The notes: generated by a model from the letters alone, not told the origin. Shown: positions 8,349 through 17,078, counted from the first letter of the stretch. The stretch: 64,000 nucleotides of DNA from Ligilactobacillus sp900765635 (GCF_949152225.1 NZ_CASCJC010000001.1:1736001-1800000), one strand, 5' to 3'. Program-made: numbers and translations.

Positions 8349-10206
8349 TCCACAAATCCTCCTCATATTCTTCATACGGCAATGAAATATAAAAAGTCGA
8401 CCCTTTGCCTTCAACACTATCAACCCAGATACGTCCATGATGAAGCTCAATAACTTCTTTAGAAATGGCCAATCCTAACCCAGTACCACCTTGGGCACGT
8501 GAACGGGCCTTATCTACTCTAAAGAAACGATCAAAAATTCGATTTACGTCTTTTTTAGGAATACCCAAGCCTTGATCGGTAATACTTAAAATCACATGGT
8601 TATGTGTTTCAAGTAAGCGACATGTAATTATTCCACCATCTGGAGAGTATTTGATTGCATTATTCATGATATTATCGACTACCTGAATGAATTTGTCAGT
8701 GTCAATTTCAACCCATAAATCACGCTTAGTAAAGTCGCGCTTAATCGTATAGTTTTTTTGTTCATGTTGTTGTTCATTTTCTTGATTAAGCATCATTTCA
8801 AAACGATCCAAGATATAATTAAACAACTCGTTTAAATTCACTAACTCTAAATCAAGTTTCACTCGACCTGAATCCATACGCGATAAGCTCAATAAATCGT
8901 TGATCATTCGAATCATACGGTCGGTTTCATCTTGAGTAACTTTCAAAAAGCTTGGCGCAACTTCAGGATCTTTCCATGCTCCATCATTTAACGCTTCAAT
9001 ATAACTGCGCATACTTGTCAAAGGCGTGCGTAACTCATGAGAAACATTAGACACGAATTGGCGTCTTTCGCGATCAATCTTTTCTTGCTCCGTAATATCA
9101 TGCAAAACACAGACTAGCCCTGATAAATATCCATCTTCACCACGTTGAATCAATGAAAAATAAGCATTTAAAATCTGATTATGTTCAACATCGGATAAAT
9201 CTAAAGTAATTTCATCTTGATTTTTTAACAAATCACGGATTGTATATTGATCACGCAAATTTAAAACATCTAAGATTGACTGACCTACAACTTGTTCAGC
9301 ATCATCGATTTCCAATGCTTCACAAGCCATTTCATTAATAATCGTGATTCGGCCGGCACGATCGGTCGCAATCACCCCATCAGACATATGCGCTAACACC
9401 GAATCTAAGCGCCGTCTTTCCGATTCTGAAGATTCCTGGGCGTCTTTGACTCGAATAGACAAATTATTCACGGCCAAAGCCAATTGACCTAATTCATCGT
9501 TGCCATAGATGCGCACATGACCACTATAATCTCCACGAGCGATACGTTCGGTTTGCTTTTTCATCTCATCAATTGGCTGCGTAATTGTCCGTGAAATCAT
9601 AATAGCCAAAATCATCCCAATAGCGGTCGCAAATAACGCAGCCGTCGCAAAAATTACTGTCACCGAATTAACCGAACTATACACGCTATCAAGATTTGCT
9701 TTCAGATAAACAACACCGATAATCGTATTGACATTACCCCCTGTTCCATACAAAGGCGTAATAGAAATATAATAACGCTTGTTATCTTCTCGACTATATG
9801 TCGTTTTAGCATACGCTTGCCCTGTATATAAGGCTTGTTTAATATCTGTGTTAGCCGTTTTTTGGCCGATTAACATCCGATTGCTAACATCGCTGTCGCC
9901 TCGAATATTTCCCTTGGCATCGACAACTTGAACTTGCGAGATATTTTCATTATTAACGTCTTCCAAAATTTCTTTAATCTTGGCATCAGCACGGTTTGTG
10001 TCTGAACTGCTCAAGCTAGTCGTTAACAAGTTATCAACATAAGAAGAAAGCTCTACTCTTTGTTTGAAACTCTTAAGATTATCACTTTTTACTCGTTGTA
10101 CAAATACTGCTCCAACGATTTGAAAAGTAATCAATAACAGTAAAGCAAACACTAAGGCGATTTTAAAATGAATCGATTGAAAGAAATTGAGTTTTTTGTT
10201 TTCCAT
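8335..10206 (-). CDS. walK: WalK sensor histidine kinase
   Basis: 623 residues. TM1 about 14-35, extracytoplasmic sensor domain, TM2 about 182-204, HAMP (about 206-257), cytoplasmic PAS (about 262-375), HisKA with VSHELRTP (H390), and HATPase_c with N box (MNNAIKY near 516), G1 DQGLGIP (544-550) and G2 GGTGLGL (573-579). Autophosphorylates H390 and passes phosphate to WalR; controls peptidoglycan hydrolases and wall homeostasis. Second gene of the operon, 69 bases after walR. Confidence 0.97.
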   Translation of the reverse strand: MENKKLNFFQSIHFKIALVFALLLLITFQIVGAVFVQRVKSDNLKSFKQRVELSSYVDNLLTTSLSSSDTNRADAKIKEILEDVNNENISQVQVVDAKGNIRGDSDVSNRMLIGQKTANTDIKQALYTGQAYAKTTYSREDNKRYYISITPLYGTGGNVNTIIGVVYLKANLDSVYSSVNSVTVIFATAALFATAIGMILAIMISRTITQPIDEMKKQTERIARGDYSGHVRIYGNDELGQLALAVNNLSIRVKDAQESSESERRRLDSVLAHMSDGVIATDRAGRITIINEMACEALEIDDAEQVVGQSILDVLNLRDQYTIRDLLKNQDEITLDLSDVEHNQILNAYFSLIQRGEDGYLSGLVCVLHDITEQEKIDRERRQFVSNVSHELRTPLTSMRSYIEALNDGAWKDPEVAPSFLKVTQDETDRMIRMINDLLSLSRMDSGRVKLDLELVNLNELFNYILDRFEMMLNQENEQQHEQKNYTIKRDFTKRDLWVEIDTDKFIQVVDNIMNNAIKYSPDGGIITCRLLETHNHVILSITDQGLGIPKKDVNRIFDRFFRVDKARSRAQGGTGLGLAISKEVIELHHGRIWVDSVEGKGSTFYISLPYEEYEEDLWNEED

Positions 10207-10275
10207 CGCTTTATTCCTTTATCAAATGTCTAATTAGAAAGACTGCCGCATCTCAAACGAAGCGGCAGCAACATC

Positions 10276-10986
10276 TTATTCAGCTTCAGGGTTGCGTAAG
10301 TAATACCCCACACCACGGCGCGTTACTAGCCATACTGGACGGCTTGGGTTGTCTTCGATTTTTTCACGCAACCGCCGGACAGTCACATCGACTGTTCGTA
10401 CATCTCCAAAATAATCATAACCCCACACAGTTTGTAACAAATGTTCACGTGTCATCACTTGACCGATATGTTTAGCCAAATAATGCAATAATTCAAATTC
10501 ACGATGCGTCAATTCAATTTTTTCATCGTTTCTAGAAATGGTATAAGATTCTGGATGAATCGTTAAATCACCGATAATAATATCGTTACTCTTTTCTTTT
10601 TCAGCAGATGAAGCCGCTACAAGCGTTGATTGACGCCGTAAATTGGCTTTGACACGTGCAACTAACTCACGATTTGAAAATGGCTTAGTCACGTAATCAT
10701 CTGCGCCCATTTCAAGTCCTAAAACCTTATCGATTTCAGTGTCCTTAGCTGTCACCATAATAATTGGTGTATCCCGTGTCTTACGTACTTCACGTACTAC
10801 ATCTAATCCAGCAACCTTTGGCAACATCACGTCTAACAAAATTAAATCTGGTTCAACGGCTGCTACTTGTTCAAGTGCTTCCTTACCATCATAAGCTGTA
10901 TAAACTTCATATCCTTCTTTATCCAAATTAAATTTAATAATATCTGAGATTGGTTTTTCATCATCGACAACTAGAATTTTTTTCAT
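10276..10986 (-). CDS. walR: WalR response regulator (OmpR/PhoB family)
   Basis: 236 residues from ATG 10984-10986; a TTG two codons upstream is less likely because AAAGGAG is 9 bases before the ATG. Receiver domain with acidic pair VVDDE, phospho-acceptor D52 (LILLDVMLP), T/K residues VTAKD and VTKPF; winged helix with TVDVTVRRLREKIEDNPSRP and GVGYYL. The regulator is typically essential in Firmicutes. First gene of walR-walK-yycH-yycI-walJ. Confidence 0.97.
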   Translation of the reverse strand: MKKILVVDDEKPISDIIKFNLDKEGYEVYTAYDGKEALEQVAAVEPDLILLDVMLPKVAGLDVVREVRKTRDTPIIMVTAKDTEIDKVLGLEMGADDYVTKPFSNRELVARVKANLRRQSTLVAASSAEKEKSNDIIIGDLTIHPESYTISRNDEKIELTHREFELLHYLAKHIGQVMTREHLLQTVWGYDYFGDVRTVDVTVRRLREKIEDNPSRPVWLVTRRGVGYYLRNPEAE

Positions 10987-11033
10987 ACCCAAAGTCTCCT
11001 TTGTTTCACTTTAACGCAAATACACTCCTTTTA

Positions 11034-11062
11034 ATTATAAACTATATTTAACAAAGGAGCAA
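11034..11062 (-). promoter_or_regulatory. Promoter of the wal operon
   Basis: Minus strand -35 TTGCTC (11057-11062), 17-base spacer, -10 TATAAT (11034-11039), about 50 bases before the walR ATG. Confidence 0.7.
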
Positions 11063-11075
11063 AAAACAATGCAAC

Positions 11076-11112
11076 AAAAAAGCTCAGCTAACAAATCTTT
11101 GCTACCCAAGCT
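11076..11112 (-). terminator. Intrinsic terminator, probably originally of the yitT-like gene
   Basis: On the minus strand AGCTTGGGTAGCAA pairs with the segment ending in TTGTTAGCTGAGCT (one mismatch, some G-T pairs), followed by T6. Its first arm starts exactly at the right end of the IS605-type element, so the element separates it from the gene at 13018-13620. Confidence 0.7.
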
Positions 11113-11300
11113 GTGAACTACTCACCACTTAGCTAAACCTAACGGTTCTTAACGCTTGAAGTGGGAGCTTCTTGGGAAGAGAGCATACTTGATAGCGTAT
11201 TTCTTTACTAACAGCGGTGTCTCTTATTTACCAAGCTATCCCCGTAGTTCCTACGGTTCTTGATTATATCTAAGCTAACGCTTGTATTCTTAGACCTTCG
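11113..11300 (-). ncRNA. Predicted omegaRNA (reRNA) of TnpB
   Basis: In this family the guide RNA comes from the 3' end of tnpB through the right end of the element, with the guide just outside. Here the transcript would cover hairpins at 11115-11160 and near 11240-11262 (CCGTAG..CTACGG) and end at 11113, with guide AGCTTGGGTAGCAAAG taken from the flank. The 5' boundary is a guess. Confidence 0.5.
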
Positions 11301-12412
11301 GTCAGAATATTGATACTAGCATTGATATCTCGGTCGTGATGAGCATGACAAATAGGACAAGTCCATTCTCGAATTTCGAGAGATTTCTTGCCGTCTTGAT
11401 GTCCGCACTCTGAACAAATTTGACTTGATGGAAACCATTTATCTATCTTAATGATTTTACGTCCATACCAGTCAGCTTTGTATTGTAATTTCGTTACAAA
11501 ACTAGACCATGACACATCAGAAATACTTTTCGCTAGTTTATGATTACGCAACATACCTTTTGTGTTTAAGTCTTCAATACAGATAATATCGTGATTTTTG
11601 ATAATTTCTGTACTCAACTTATTTAGAAAGTCGTTACGCTGATTCATTACTTTTTCATGTAGTCGTGCTACTTTTCGTTTTTGTTTTTGGTAGTTTTTGG
11701 CTTCAAAAAGATTGATGGCTTTCTTTTTAGCTAGTAATGCACGCCTTGACAGTTTACGTTGTTCACGTTTGAGTTTCTTTTCCATTTTTGACGTGAATCG
11801 ATTATTATCAATTTTTTGACCGTTAGAAAGAATGGCAAAATCAGTCATACCAAGGTCAATTCCGATAGCAGAATTAGTTTTAGGAAGCTCAATTATTTCT
11901 TCTTTACACAATAAGGAAATATAATATTTACCACTTGAATGACGTGATATTGTGGCAGATTTAATCATTCCTTTAGGTTGTCTATGAAGCTTAATTTTGA
12001 CTAAAGACTTCAACTTAGGAATTTTGATAAATTTATTATCAATCAAAGCTACTGTTCCTTTTTGATTATTAGTCGTATAACTTTGAACTGGATTCTTCTT
12101 ACTTTTGAATCGAGGAAATCCAACGGATTTATCTCTAAAGAAATTCTTATATGCTTTATCTAAATTGAGCTGGGCATTAGCTAGAGCAAGGCTGTCCACT
12201 TCTTTCAAAAATGAAAATTCTTCCTTGTATTTAGCAGGCGTTGGAAATTTCATTTTTTTAGAAGGATTCTTTTTAGTTTCTTCATAAGCTTTCATCCGGT
12301 CATTAAGCATTAGATTGTAGACCTTACGGACACAACCAAAAGATTTAGCAAAGAAAATTTCTTGTTCTTCTGTTGGATATAATCTGAATTTATATGCTTT
12401 TAGTCGTTCCAC
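11270..12412 (-). CDS. tnpB: TnpB RNA-guided nuclease (IS605 OrfB family)
   Basis: 380 residues from GTG 12410-12412 (VERLKAYKFRLYPT..), chosen because AGGTGA precedes it by 5 bases; a GTG three codons earlier lacks a site. RuvC-like residues are intact: GIDLG (D about 186), IEDLN (E about 280), DRDINAS (D about 362). The zinc finger has CSEC and CPIC. Full length for the family, so probably still active as an omegaRNA-guided DNA nuclease that protects or regains the transposon site. Lies 16 bases downstream of tnpA. Confidence 0.93.
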   Translation of the reverse strand: MERLKAYKFRLYPTEEQEIFFAKSFGCVRKVYNLMLNDRMKAYEETKKNPSKKMKFPTPAKYKEEFSFLKEVDSLALANAQLNLDKAYKNFFRDKSVGFPRFKSKKNPVQSYTTNNQKGTVALIDNKFIKIPKLKSLVKIKLHRQPKGMIKSATISRHSSGKYYISLLCKEEIIELPKTNSAIGIDLGMTDFAILSNGQKIDNNRFTSKMEKKLKREQRKLSRRALLAKKKAINLFEAKNYQKQKRKVARLHEKVMNQRNDFLNKLSTEIIKNHDIICIEDLNTKGMLRNHKLAKSISDVSWSSFVTKLQYKADWYGRKIIKIDKWFPSSQICSECGHQDGKKSLEIREWTCPICHAHHDRDINASINILTEGLRIQALA

Positions 12413-12428
12413 AAGGTTCACCTGCTTT

Positions 12429-12833
12429 CTATTTATGATTGTTTCCTTGATTCTGAATGTATTTCTTTATAACGTCAATTGGTGCTCCACCCGTAGTCAA
12501 AAGACAGAAACTTTTAGACCAGAACATTTCTTTCCAAAGAAACTGTTTGACTCTTGGGAAGTCTCGTTTTATCAAACGTGAGCTGGCACTTTTATAAGCA
12601 TTGATAAACTTTGTCAGCTCTGTTTTAGGTTGTGCTTTGAACATAATATGAACATAGTCTTTATCATGATTCCACTCAATTAGAGTAATATGATACGACT
12701 CTGCAATTCGTACAAAAGTTGTTTTAGCAAATTCAGATATTTCATCGTCAATCACCTGTCTACGGTATTTAGTTACTAGTACAAGATGATAATAGAGAAG
12801 AAACACTGAATGATTATTAGTATCTAGTTCCAT
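12429..12833 (-). CDS. tnpA: TnpA Y1 (HUH) transposase with altered HUH motif
   Basis: 134 residues, full length for IS200/IS605 TnpA. It would cut and join single-stranded element ends using tyrosine Y125 (VIKKYIQNQ). The metal-binding HUH motif normally reads H-U-H (WNHDKDHxH), but here it is KDYVH: Y60-V61-H62, the codon being TAT instead of CAT. Loss of the first histidine should weaken or abolish cleavage. Otherwise the sequence is family-typical (NAYKSASSRL, WSKSFCLLTTGG). Confidence 0.92.
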   Translation of the reverse strand: MELDTNNHSVFLLYYHLVLVTKYRRQVIDDEISEFAKTTFVRIAESYHITLIEWNHDKDYVHIMFKAQPKTELTKFINAYKSASSRLIKRDFPRVKQFLWKEMFWSKSFCLLTTGGAPIDVIKKYIQNQGNNHK

Positions 12834-12879
12834 GTTATATCAACTCACTTCTTATATAGACTGATTGTAACATAGGACA

Positions 12880-12901
12880 AAATAAAAAGGCAATATGCCT
12901 T
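12880..12901 (-). terminator. Terminator-like hairpin in the element's left end
   Basis: Minus strand AAGGCA-TAT-TGCCTT followed by TTTATTTT, 50 bases upstream of tnpA. Such hairpins commonly shield transposase genes from outside transcription. Confidence 0.5.
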
Positions 12902-13017
12902 GTATGTCGGTTTTCGAGTTACCAACGGTAACCCTCATACCGAACGGCATTCATCACCCACCTATAGAGGATGGGCGACTTCTGCCTAAATTAAGTTAAA
13001 ATTTTAGTGCTTTAGTT

Positions 13018-13620
13018 TTATATCATCTTATATCTATTACTCAAATGTTTTAAGAACATCCCTAATTCAAACGAATAAATGTATGAGAATATAATCCCTA
13101 AAATCACAGATTCATAGCCATACACAAAAAAGCCTATACCTAAAATGAGAATATTTAATACCCTGATAGTTTTTTCTAACGGTAAATCACGATATTTGTT
13201 CAATATAAGAGCTATTACATCCATTCCAACAGTCGAAGAATTAGCCACTAAACAACAAAAATAACCAAATGCAACCAATATACTAGCAAGCAACATTGAC
13301 ACAATCGGCCCACAATCAAGGTTAAAATTATGATTAACAAAATAACTAAAAAATACAGCGTATACTATGCTACTCATTATTGATTTAACCAAGATTTCTT
13401 TGCCTAAAAATAATGTCACTAACACGAGCAATAAAAACATTATTACTACATTCATGATATCAATAGGTGCATTAAAAAAGCTAGATGTTATCAATGCAAG
13501 ACTCGTAACTCCACCATTGATAATGTTATAGGGCACCATAAACTGCGCATACCCAAAACTCATCACGATATTACCTAAGATGATTACAAAAATATCCAAG
13601 AGATGCTTTTTAATTTGCAT
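13018..13620 (-). CDS. YitT/DUF161-family membrane protein lacking the C-terminal domain
   Basis: 200 residues with about five membrane segments. The start (DIFVIILGNIVMSFGYAQFMVPYNIINGGVTSLALI) and STVGMDVIALILNK are typical of the YitT_membrane (DUF161) domain. Full YitT proteins add a C-terminal DUF2179 domain and run to about 280 residues; here the protein stops after the membrane part. Function of the family is unknown. The stop lies only about 20 bases from the IS605-type element, but the frame ends naturally before it. Confidence 0.75.
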   Translation of the reverse strand: MQIKKHLLDIFVIILGNIVMSFGYAQFMVPYNIINGGVTSLALITSSFFNAPIDIMNVVIMFLLLVLVTLFLGKEILVKSIMSSIVYAVFFSYFVNHNFNLDCGPIVSMLLASILVAFGYFCCLVANSSTVGMDVIALILNKYRDLPLEKTIRVLNILILGIGFFVYGYESVILGIIFSYIYSFELGMFLKHLSNRYKMI

Positions 13621-13691
13621 TTGTATTTGATACCTCTTCTTTTAAATCACCATCATCTTAACATAGATTTGCTATCTTGGATTAAGATTAC

Positions 13692-13730
13692 TAAAAAAAC
13701 TAGTATCTTGAATAGATACTAGTTTTTTTA
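13692..13730. terminator. Bidirectional intrinsic terminator
   Basis: Perfect 10-bp stem ACTAGTATCT (13699-13708) with AGATACTAGT (13714-13723), flanked by A7 and T7. Ends the jag-ohrR transcript on the minus strand. Confidence 0.92.
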
Positions 13731-13773
13731 CATATTGATATGGTGCACTTTACCCCAGCACACAGATGGCTTT

Positions 13774-14229
13774 TTAATCAAACTGTTTATCTAAGTCCTT
13801 GATCTTATTGCCGATTTCTTTAACCAAATCCACTCGTTTATTGTATTCTTTAAGATCCATATCAATCAAAGAAAAACAACCGCGAACTTTTTCTTTAACC
13901 GGCATTTCAAGGTCTTTAGCCTTTTGCGTTAATGTCACATAGACCTTGCGTCCATCATGAATATCATGCTTACGCATCACCCATTCGTCTTTTTCCATCC
14001 GTTTTAATAACGGTGTTAAAGTTCCGGTATCTAGGCCTACTCTTGCTCCGATTTCTTTAATCATCAAAGGCTTCTTTTCTTCCCACAAGACCAACAAGGT
14101 AATATATTGCGGATAAGTCAAGCGAAACTCTTTTAAACTTTCAGTATAAAACTTGTTGTAGTATTTTTGCGCAGAGTAAATCGCAAAACACAATTCATCT
14201 TCTAAATGATTTGGAAAATGCTCCATCAT
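13774..14229 (-). CDS. MarR-family regulator, OhrR-like
   Basis: 151 residues from ATG 14227-14229, with AAGGA 10 bases upstream; a GTG three codons earlier would sit on the RBS. Winged helix with IKEIGARVGLDTGTLTPLLKRME and the wing DIHDGRKVYVTLT. LCFAIYSAQKYYNKFY near the N-terminus matches the OhrR pattern in which the peroxide-sensing cysteine lies in LCFALY. OhrR represses organic hydroperoxide resistance genes until oxidised. No ohr gene is visible; it is cotranscribed behind jag (14 bases apart). Confidence 0.85.
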   Translation of the reverse strand: MMEHFPNHLEDELCFAIYSAQKYYNKFYTESLKEFRLTYPQYITLLVLWEEKKPLMIKEIGARVGLDTGTLTPLLKRMEKDEWVMRKHDIHDGRKVYVTLTQKAKDLEMPVKEKVRGCFSLIDMDLKEYNKRVDLVKEIGNKIKDLDKQFD

Positions 14230-14243
14230 GTTTAACACATCCT

Positions 14244-14978
14244 TTACTCGTAATGTCCATTAACCGGTTCAATCACCACATAACGATGTGGTTCTGTTCC
14301 ACGTGAATATGTCTTAACGTGTGTATTGTCGGCTAATGCAAAATGAATTATCTTACGTTCATAAGCAGGCATCGGATCGAGTTGTTGTACTTTACCTTGG
14401 GCAATAGCATCTCGTCCAACCTTTTGAGCTAGATGTGTCAACGTTTCTGCACGTCGTTCACGATAATTAGCTACATCCAAGATAACACGTACACGTCTGC
14501 GAACACGCTTGTCTAAATAATCTTGTGCCAATAATTGCAATGCATTTAGCGTCTTGCCATGTTTACCAATCAATAAACCTTCTTGCTTGGTATCAAAATC
14601 ATAGTATACTGTATGTTTTTCTGGAGTCACATCAATCGATGTTTCAACTCCCATTTTTTCTGTAATATCAGCTAAGTAATGCCCTAAGTCAATCAATGCT
14701 TGTTCAAATTCTTCTTGGCTTTCAAATCTTTTTTCTTCGACTTGCGGTGTTTCAACTACTTCCTTTGGTGCTTCTTGACTCGGTGTTTTTACAGGTTCTT
14801 CTTGCACAGAAGCTTGCTTGATAACTTGTAACTCAACTATAGCATCTTGCTTACCAATACCTAAAAAACCTTTCTTAGCATCTTGAATTACTTTGATTTC
14901 AACCTGATCTTTGGTAACTCCTAATTCTTTTAAGCCTACTTCGATTGCCTCTTCAATCGTTTGCGCAGTATATTCCAT
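14244..14978 (-). CDS. jag: KhpB/Jag RNA-binding protein
   Basis: 244 residues: Jag_N domain (1-50, EYTAQTIEEAIEVGLKELG, KKGFLGIG), acidic linker, KH-type domain (IGKHGKTLNALQLL about 137-150) and R3H domain (RRAETLTHLAQK, DPMPAYERKIIHFAL). Binds RNA, forms a complex with KhpA and influences cell division and elongation. It is normally found behind yidC/rnpA/rpmH near the origin; here it stands without yidC and is followed by an OhrR-like gene. RBS GGAGTG. Confidence 0.93.
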   Translation of the reverse strand: MEYTAQTIEEAIEVGLKELGVTKDQVEIKVIQDAKKGFLGIGKQDAIVELQVIKQASVQEEPVKTPSQEAPKEVVETPQVEEKRFESQEEFEQALIDLGHYLADITEKMGVETSIDVTPEKHTVYYDFDTKQEGLLIGKHGKTLNALQLLAQDYLDKRVRRRVRVILDVANYRERRAETLTHLAQKVGRDAIAQGKVQQLDPMPAYERKIIHFALADNTHVKTYSRGTEPHRYVVIEPVNGHYE

Positions 14979-15005
14979 TTAATAACACTCCTTTCCATGC
15001 AAGAC

Positions 15006-15021
15006 AGGCAAAATATTGCCT
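15006..15021. promoter_or_regulatory. Inverted repeat in the jag leader, possible autoregulatory operator
   Basis: AGGCAAAATATTGCCT: arms AGGCAA/TTGCCT, 4-base centre, about 30 bases upstream of the jag ATG and downstream of a -10-like TATTAT. The operon contains a MarR-type regulator, which makes an operator plausible; it could also just be a leader hairpin. Confidence 0.4.
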
Positions 15022-15276
15022 CAAACATATAATAGTTCACCTATCAGTATATCACAATATGAAACTTGATTTTTCAAAAATTTCAATCGTTTCCTTCACC
15101 AATCGTTTTTTATCGCCTTTCTTCTTTAAAAAAATAGCGTACAATCAATCTTTTGAGAACGTTTTAAGTTTTAAATTATTTTTATTCTAGTAGTATTAAG
15201 AATTATTTTTTGCTATGATTTAGTCAAGATAGGGAAAATTTACACCCCAAATTAATTTAAAGTGAGGTCTTTTATT

Positions 15277-16128
15277 ATGAGTCTGATCGATACTTATGAA
15301 TTATCTAACGGCAGCAAAATTCCTGTCGTTGGTTTTGGAACTTGGCAAACACCATCTGGAGCGGTTGCTAATTTTGCTACTAAGGCTGCTTTAGCTTCTG
15401 GCTATCGTCATATTGATACCGCTGAAATGTATGGTAATGAAGCTAGCATTGGTGAAGCCCTCAAAGAATGTGGTATTTCCCGCCACTCCGTCTTTATCAC
15501 TAGCAAATTAAACAACAACGCACACAACTATGAAGCTGCCAGTACTGCCATCGAACAATCTTTAAAAGACCTCAAGACGGATTATCTTGACTTATTTTTG
15601 ATTCATTGGCCTAATCCAAAGCCTTTCCGTGATGAAAACTGGGAAAAACATCTACAAGAAACTTGGAAGGCACTTGAAGATGCTTATCAAGCAGGCAAAC
15701 TAAAAGCGATTGGTGTTTCAAACTTCAAACCTAAACACTTTGCTGTTTTAGAACAAACCCAACGTATCGTGCCAATGGTCAATCAAATTCGTCTCTGCCC
15801 AGGAGATCATGATGAAGAAACGATTGCTTATTGTCGTCAACACAACATCTTATTAGAAGCCTACAGCCCTCTTGGCACTGGTAAAATCTTTAGCGATGAA
15901 ACCATGCAAGCTATCGCTAACGAAACGGGGCGCTCGATTGCTCAAGTCTGCATTCGTTGGTCTTTACAACATGGCTTTTTACCTCTTCCAAAATCCGTTC
16001 ATGAAGAACGTATTGAAGAAAACACCCGTGTCTTTGATTTTGAATTGACCCCTGAACAAATGGCGCGTATCGACGCTTTAGACGGTGTCGTTGGTTACGC
16101 AACCGATCCAGATACAGCCGAATTTTAA
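15277..16128 (+). CDS. Aldo/keto reductase
   Basis: 283 residues from ATG 15277 (RBS GTGAGG; an upstream GTG at 15262 is rejected). Classic AKR fold residues: DTAEMYGNE (catalytic D and Y), SKLNN (K), LIHWPNP (H), and the NADPH-binding IPLPKS-like stretch FLPLPKSVHEERIEEN. Closest in style to the 2,5-diketo-D-gluconate reductase/AKR5 group common in lactobacilli, reducing carbonyls with NADPH in the cytoplasm. Monocistronic between its own -10 (TATGAT near 15213) and the terminator at 16135. Confidence 0.93.
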   Translation: MSLIDTYELSNGSKIPVVGFGTWQTPSGAVANFATKAALASGYRHIDTAEMYGNEASIGEALKECGISRHSVFITSKLNNNAHNYEAASTAIEQSLKDLKTDYLDLFLIHWPNPKPFRDENWEKHLQETWKALEDAYQAGKLKAIGVSNFKPKHFAVLEQTQRIVPMVNQIRLCPGDHDEETIAYCRQHNILLEAYSPLGTGKIFSDETMQAIANETGRSIAQVCIRWSLQHGFLPLPKSVHEERIEENTRVFDFELTPEQMARIDALDGVVGYATDPDTAEF

Positions 16129-16132
16129 AATC

Positions 16133-16171
16133 AAAAATGCATCGACTAAGTTTTAGCCGATGCATTTTTTT
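16133..16171. terminator. Bidirectional terminator between AKR and ROK kinase
   Basis: AAATGCATCG (16135-16144) pairs with CGATGCATTT (16158-16167), inner CTAA/TTAG, flanked by A5 and T7. Confidence 0.9.
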
Positions 16172-17078
16172 ATTGTTCACCGTTTAGTTGTAACAACAAA
16201 CCATAAAGTGCGCCGTATAAGTTGGCATCATTTTGGAAATGAGCTTGCACGATTTGTGGAGAAGTCAACACTTCAGTAAACATTCCTAATTCAGATTTTA
16301 ACTTAAGATATTGTTCATTAATGGTTTTAACCACGATTGGTTGTGCACTGATACCACCACCAATCGCAAATTTTTGTAAATCAATAACTGCTTGAATATT
16401 AAAGATAATCATCGCTATTTCACGGCAGTAACTTTCAAAAATTTCCCATGCTTGTCCTTGTTTAGCATTAATCGCTTCAAAGGCCGCCAAACCATCTTTA
16501 AGATTACTATTTCCAAGAGCTTTATTGACTCTTGTAATCATTTGTACGGCTGAACCTAAGGAGCCTTCCATGGCAATTTTACCATCTTGATCGGTCCCGT
16601 TTAACAAGAAACTCAATTCACCTGCTTGAAAATGTGTTCCACGTACAAGGTGCCCACTGACGATGATTCCACCGCCAACACCAGTTCCTAAAACAACTGC
16701 CGCACAATTGTTAACATCTTTAAGATTGCCTAACCACATCTCTGCCAGGGCAGCCGCTTTACCATCATTTTCGATGCCTACAGGAATATTATATCTATCC
16801 TCAATCAATTCTTTCATACATGCTTTATGCAAGAATTGCAATGCCCCACCATAATAAATCGTCTTTGTATGTACATCAATCTTACCAGGTGCACTAAATG
16901 CGATTCCTTTGACCCTATCTTTATATTGTTCAACGATTTGATAGATGGCTTTCATAAATGTCTGTAAATCCGCTGTTGGGGTGCTAACTTTATCTTTTTC
17001 AACAATATTACCCGCTGTATCTAACAATGCATATTTAATATTAGTCCCGCCAATATCAATACTCAAATACTGTTTCAT
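16170..17078 (-). CDS. ROK-family sugar kinase without the zinc motif (BglK-like)
   Basis: 302 residues. ATP-binding DIGGTNIKYALLD at the N-terminus, GIENDGKAAALAE (catalytic D), LGTGVGGGI. After HFQAGELSFL the CxCGxxGC zinc motif of glucokinases/fructokinases is missing, as in beta-glucoside kinase BglK and related proteins. Probably phosphorylates a glucoside or hexose in the cytoplasm; substrate inferred only. Divergent from the AraC regulator at 17202, which may control it. RBS GTGAGG. Confidence 0.85.
   Translation of the reverse strand: MKQYLSIDIGGTNIKYALLDTAGNIVEKDKVSTPTADLQTFMKAIYQIVEQYKDRVKGIAFSAPGKIDVHTKTIYYGGALQFLHKACMKELIEDRYNIPVGIENDGKAAALAEMWLGNLKDVNNCAAVVLGTGVGGGIIVSGHLVRGTHFQAGELSFLLNGTDQDGKIAMEGSLGSAVQMITRVNKALGNSNLKDGLAAFEAINAKQGQAWEIFESYCREIAMIIFNIQAVIDLQKFAIGGGISAQPIVVKTINEQYLKLKSELGMFTEVLTSPQIVQAHFQNDANLYGALYGLLLQLNGEQ

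Larger units (their letters stand above)
11113..12995 (-). mobile_element. IS200/IS605-family element (tnpA + tnpB)
   Basis: About 1.9 kb. Left end (minus strand) follows a TTTTAA target motif (near 12996-13001) and has imperfect hairpins (GCCCATCC...GGTGGGT, 12930-12990). Right end is the ...AGTAGTTCAC boundary at 11113, with nested hairpins CCACTT/AAGTGG enclosing AACC/GGTT. Contains Y1 transposase and TnpB nuclease genes and an inward-protecting terminator. No target duplication is expected for this family. Boundaries are inferred from the TAM-like motif and the hairpins, within a few bases. Confidence 0.75.

Noticed and set aside
8349..8450. N-terminal extension of YycH into walK
   Set aside because: The extension only reads another frame of the walK 3' end, while ATG 8348 has a strong GAGGAGG site and gives the usual N-terminal membrane segment.
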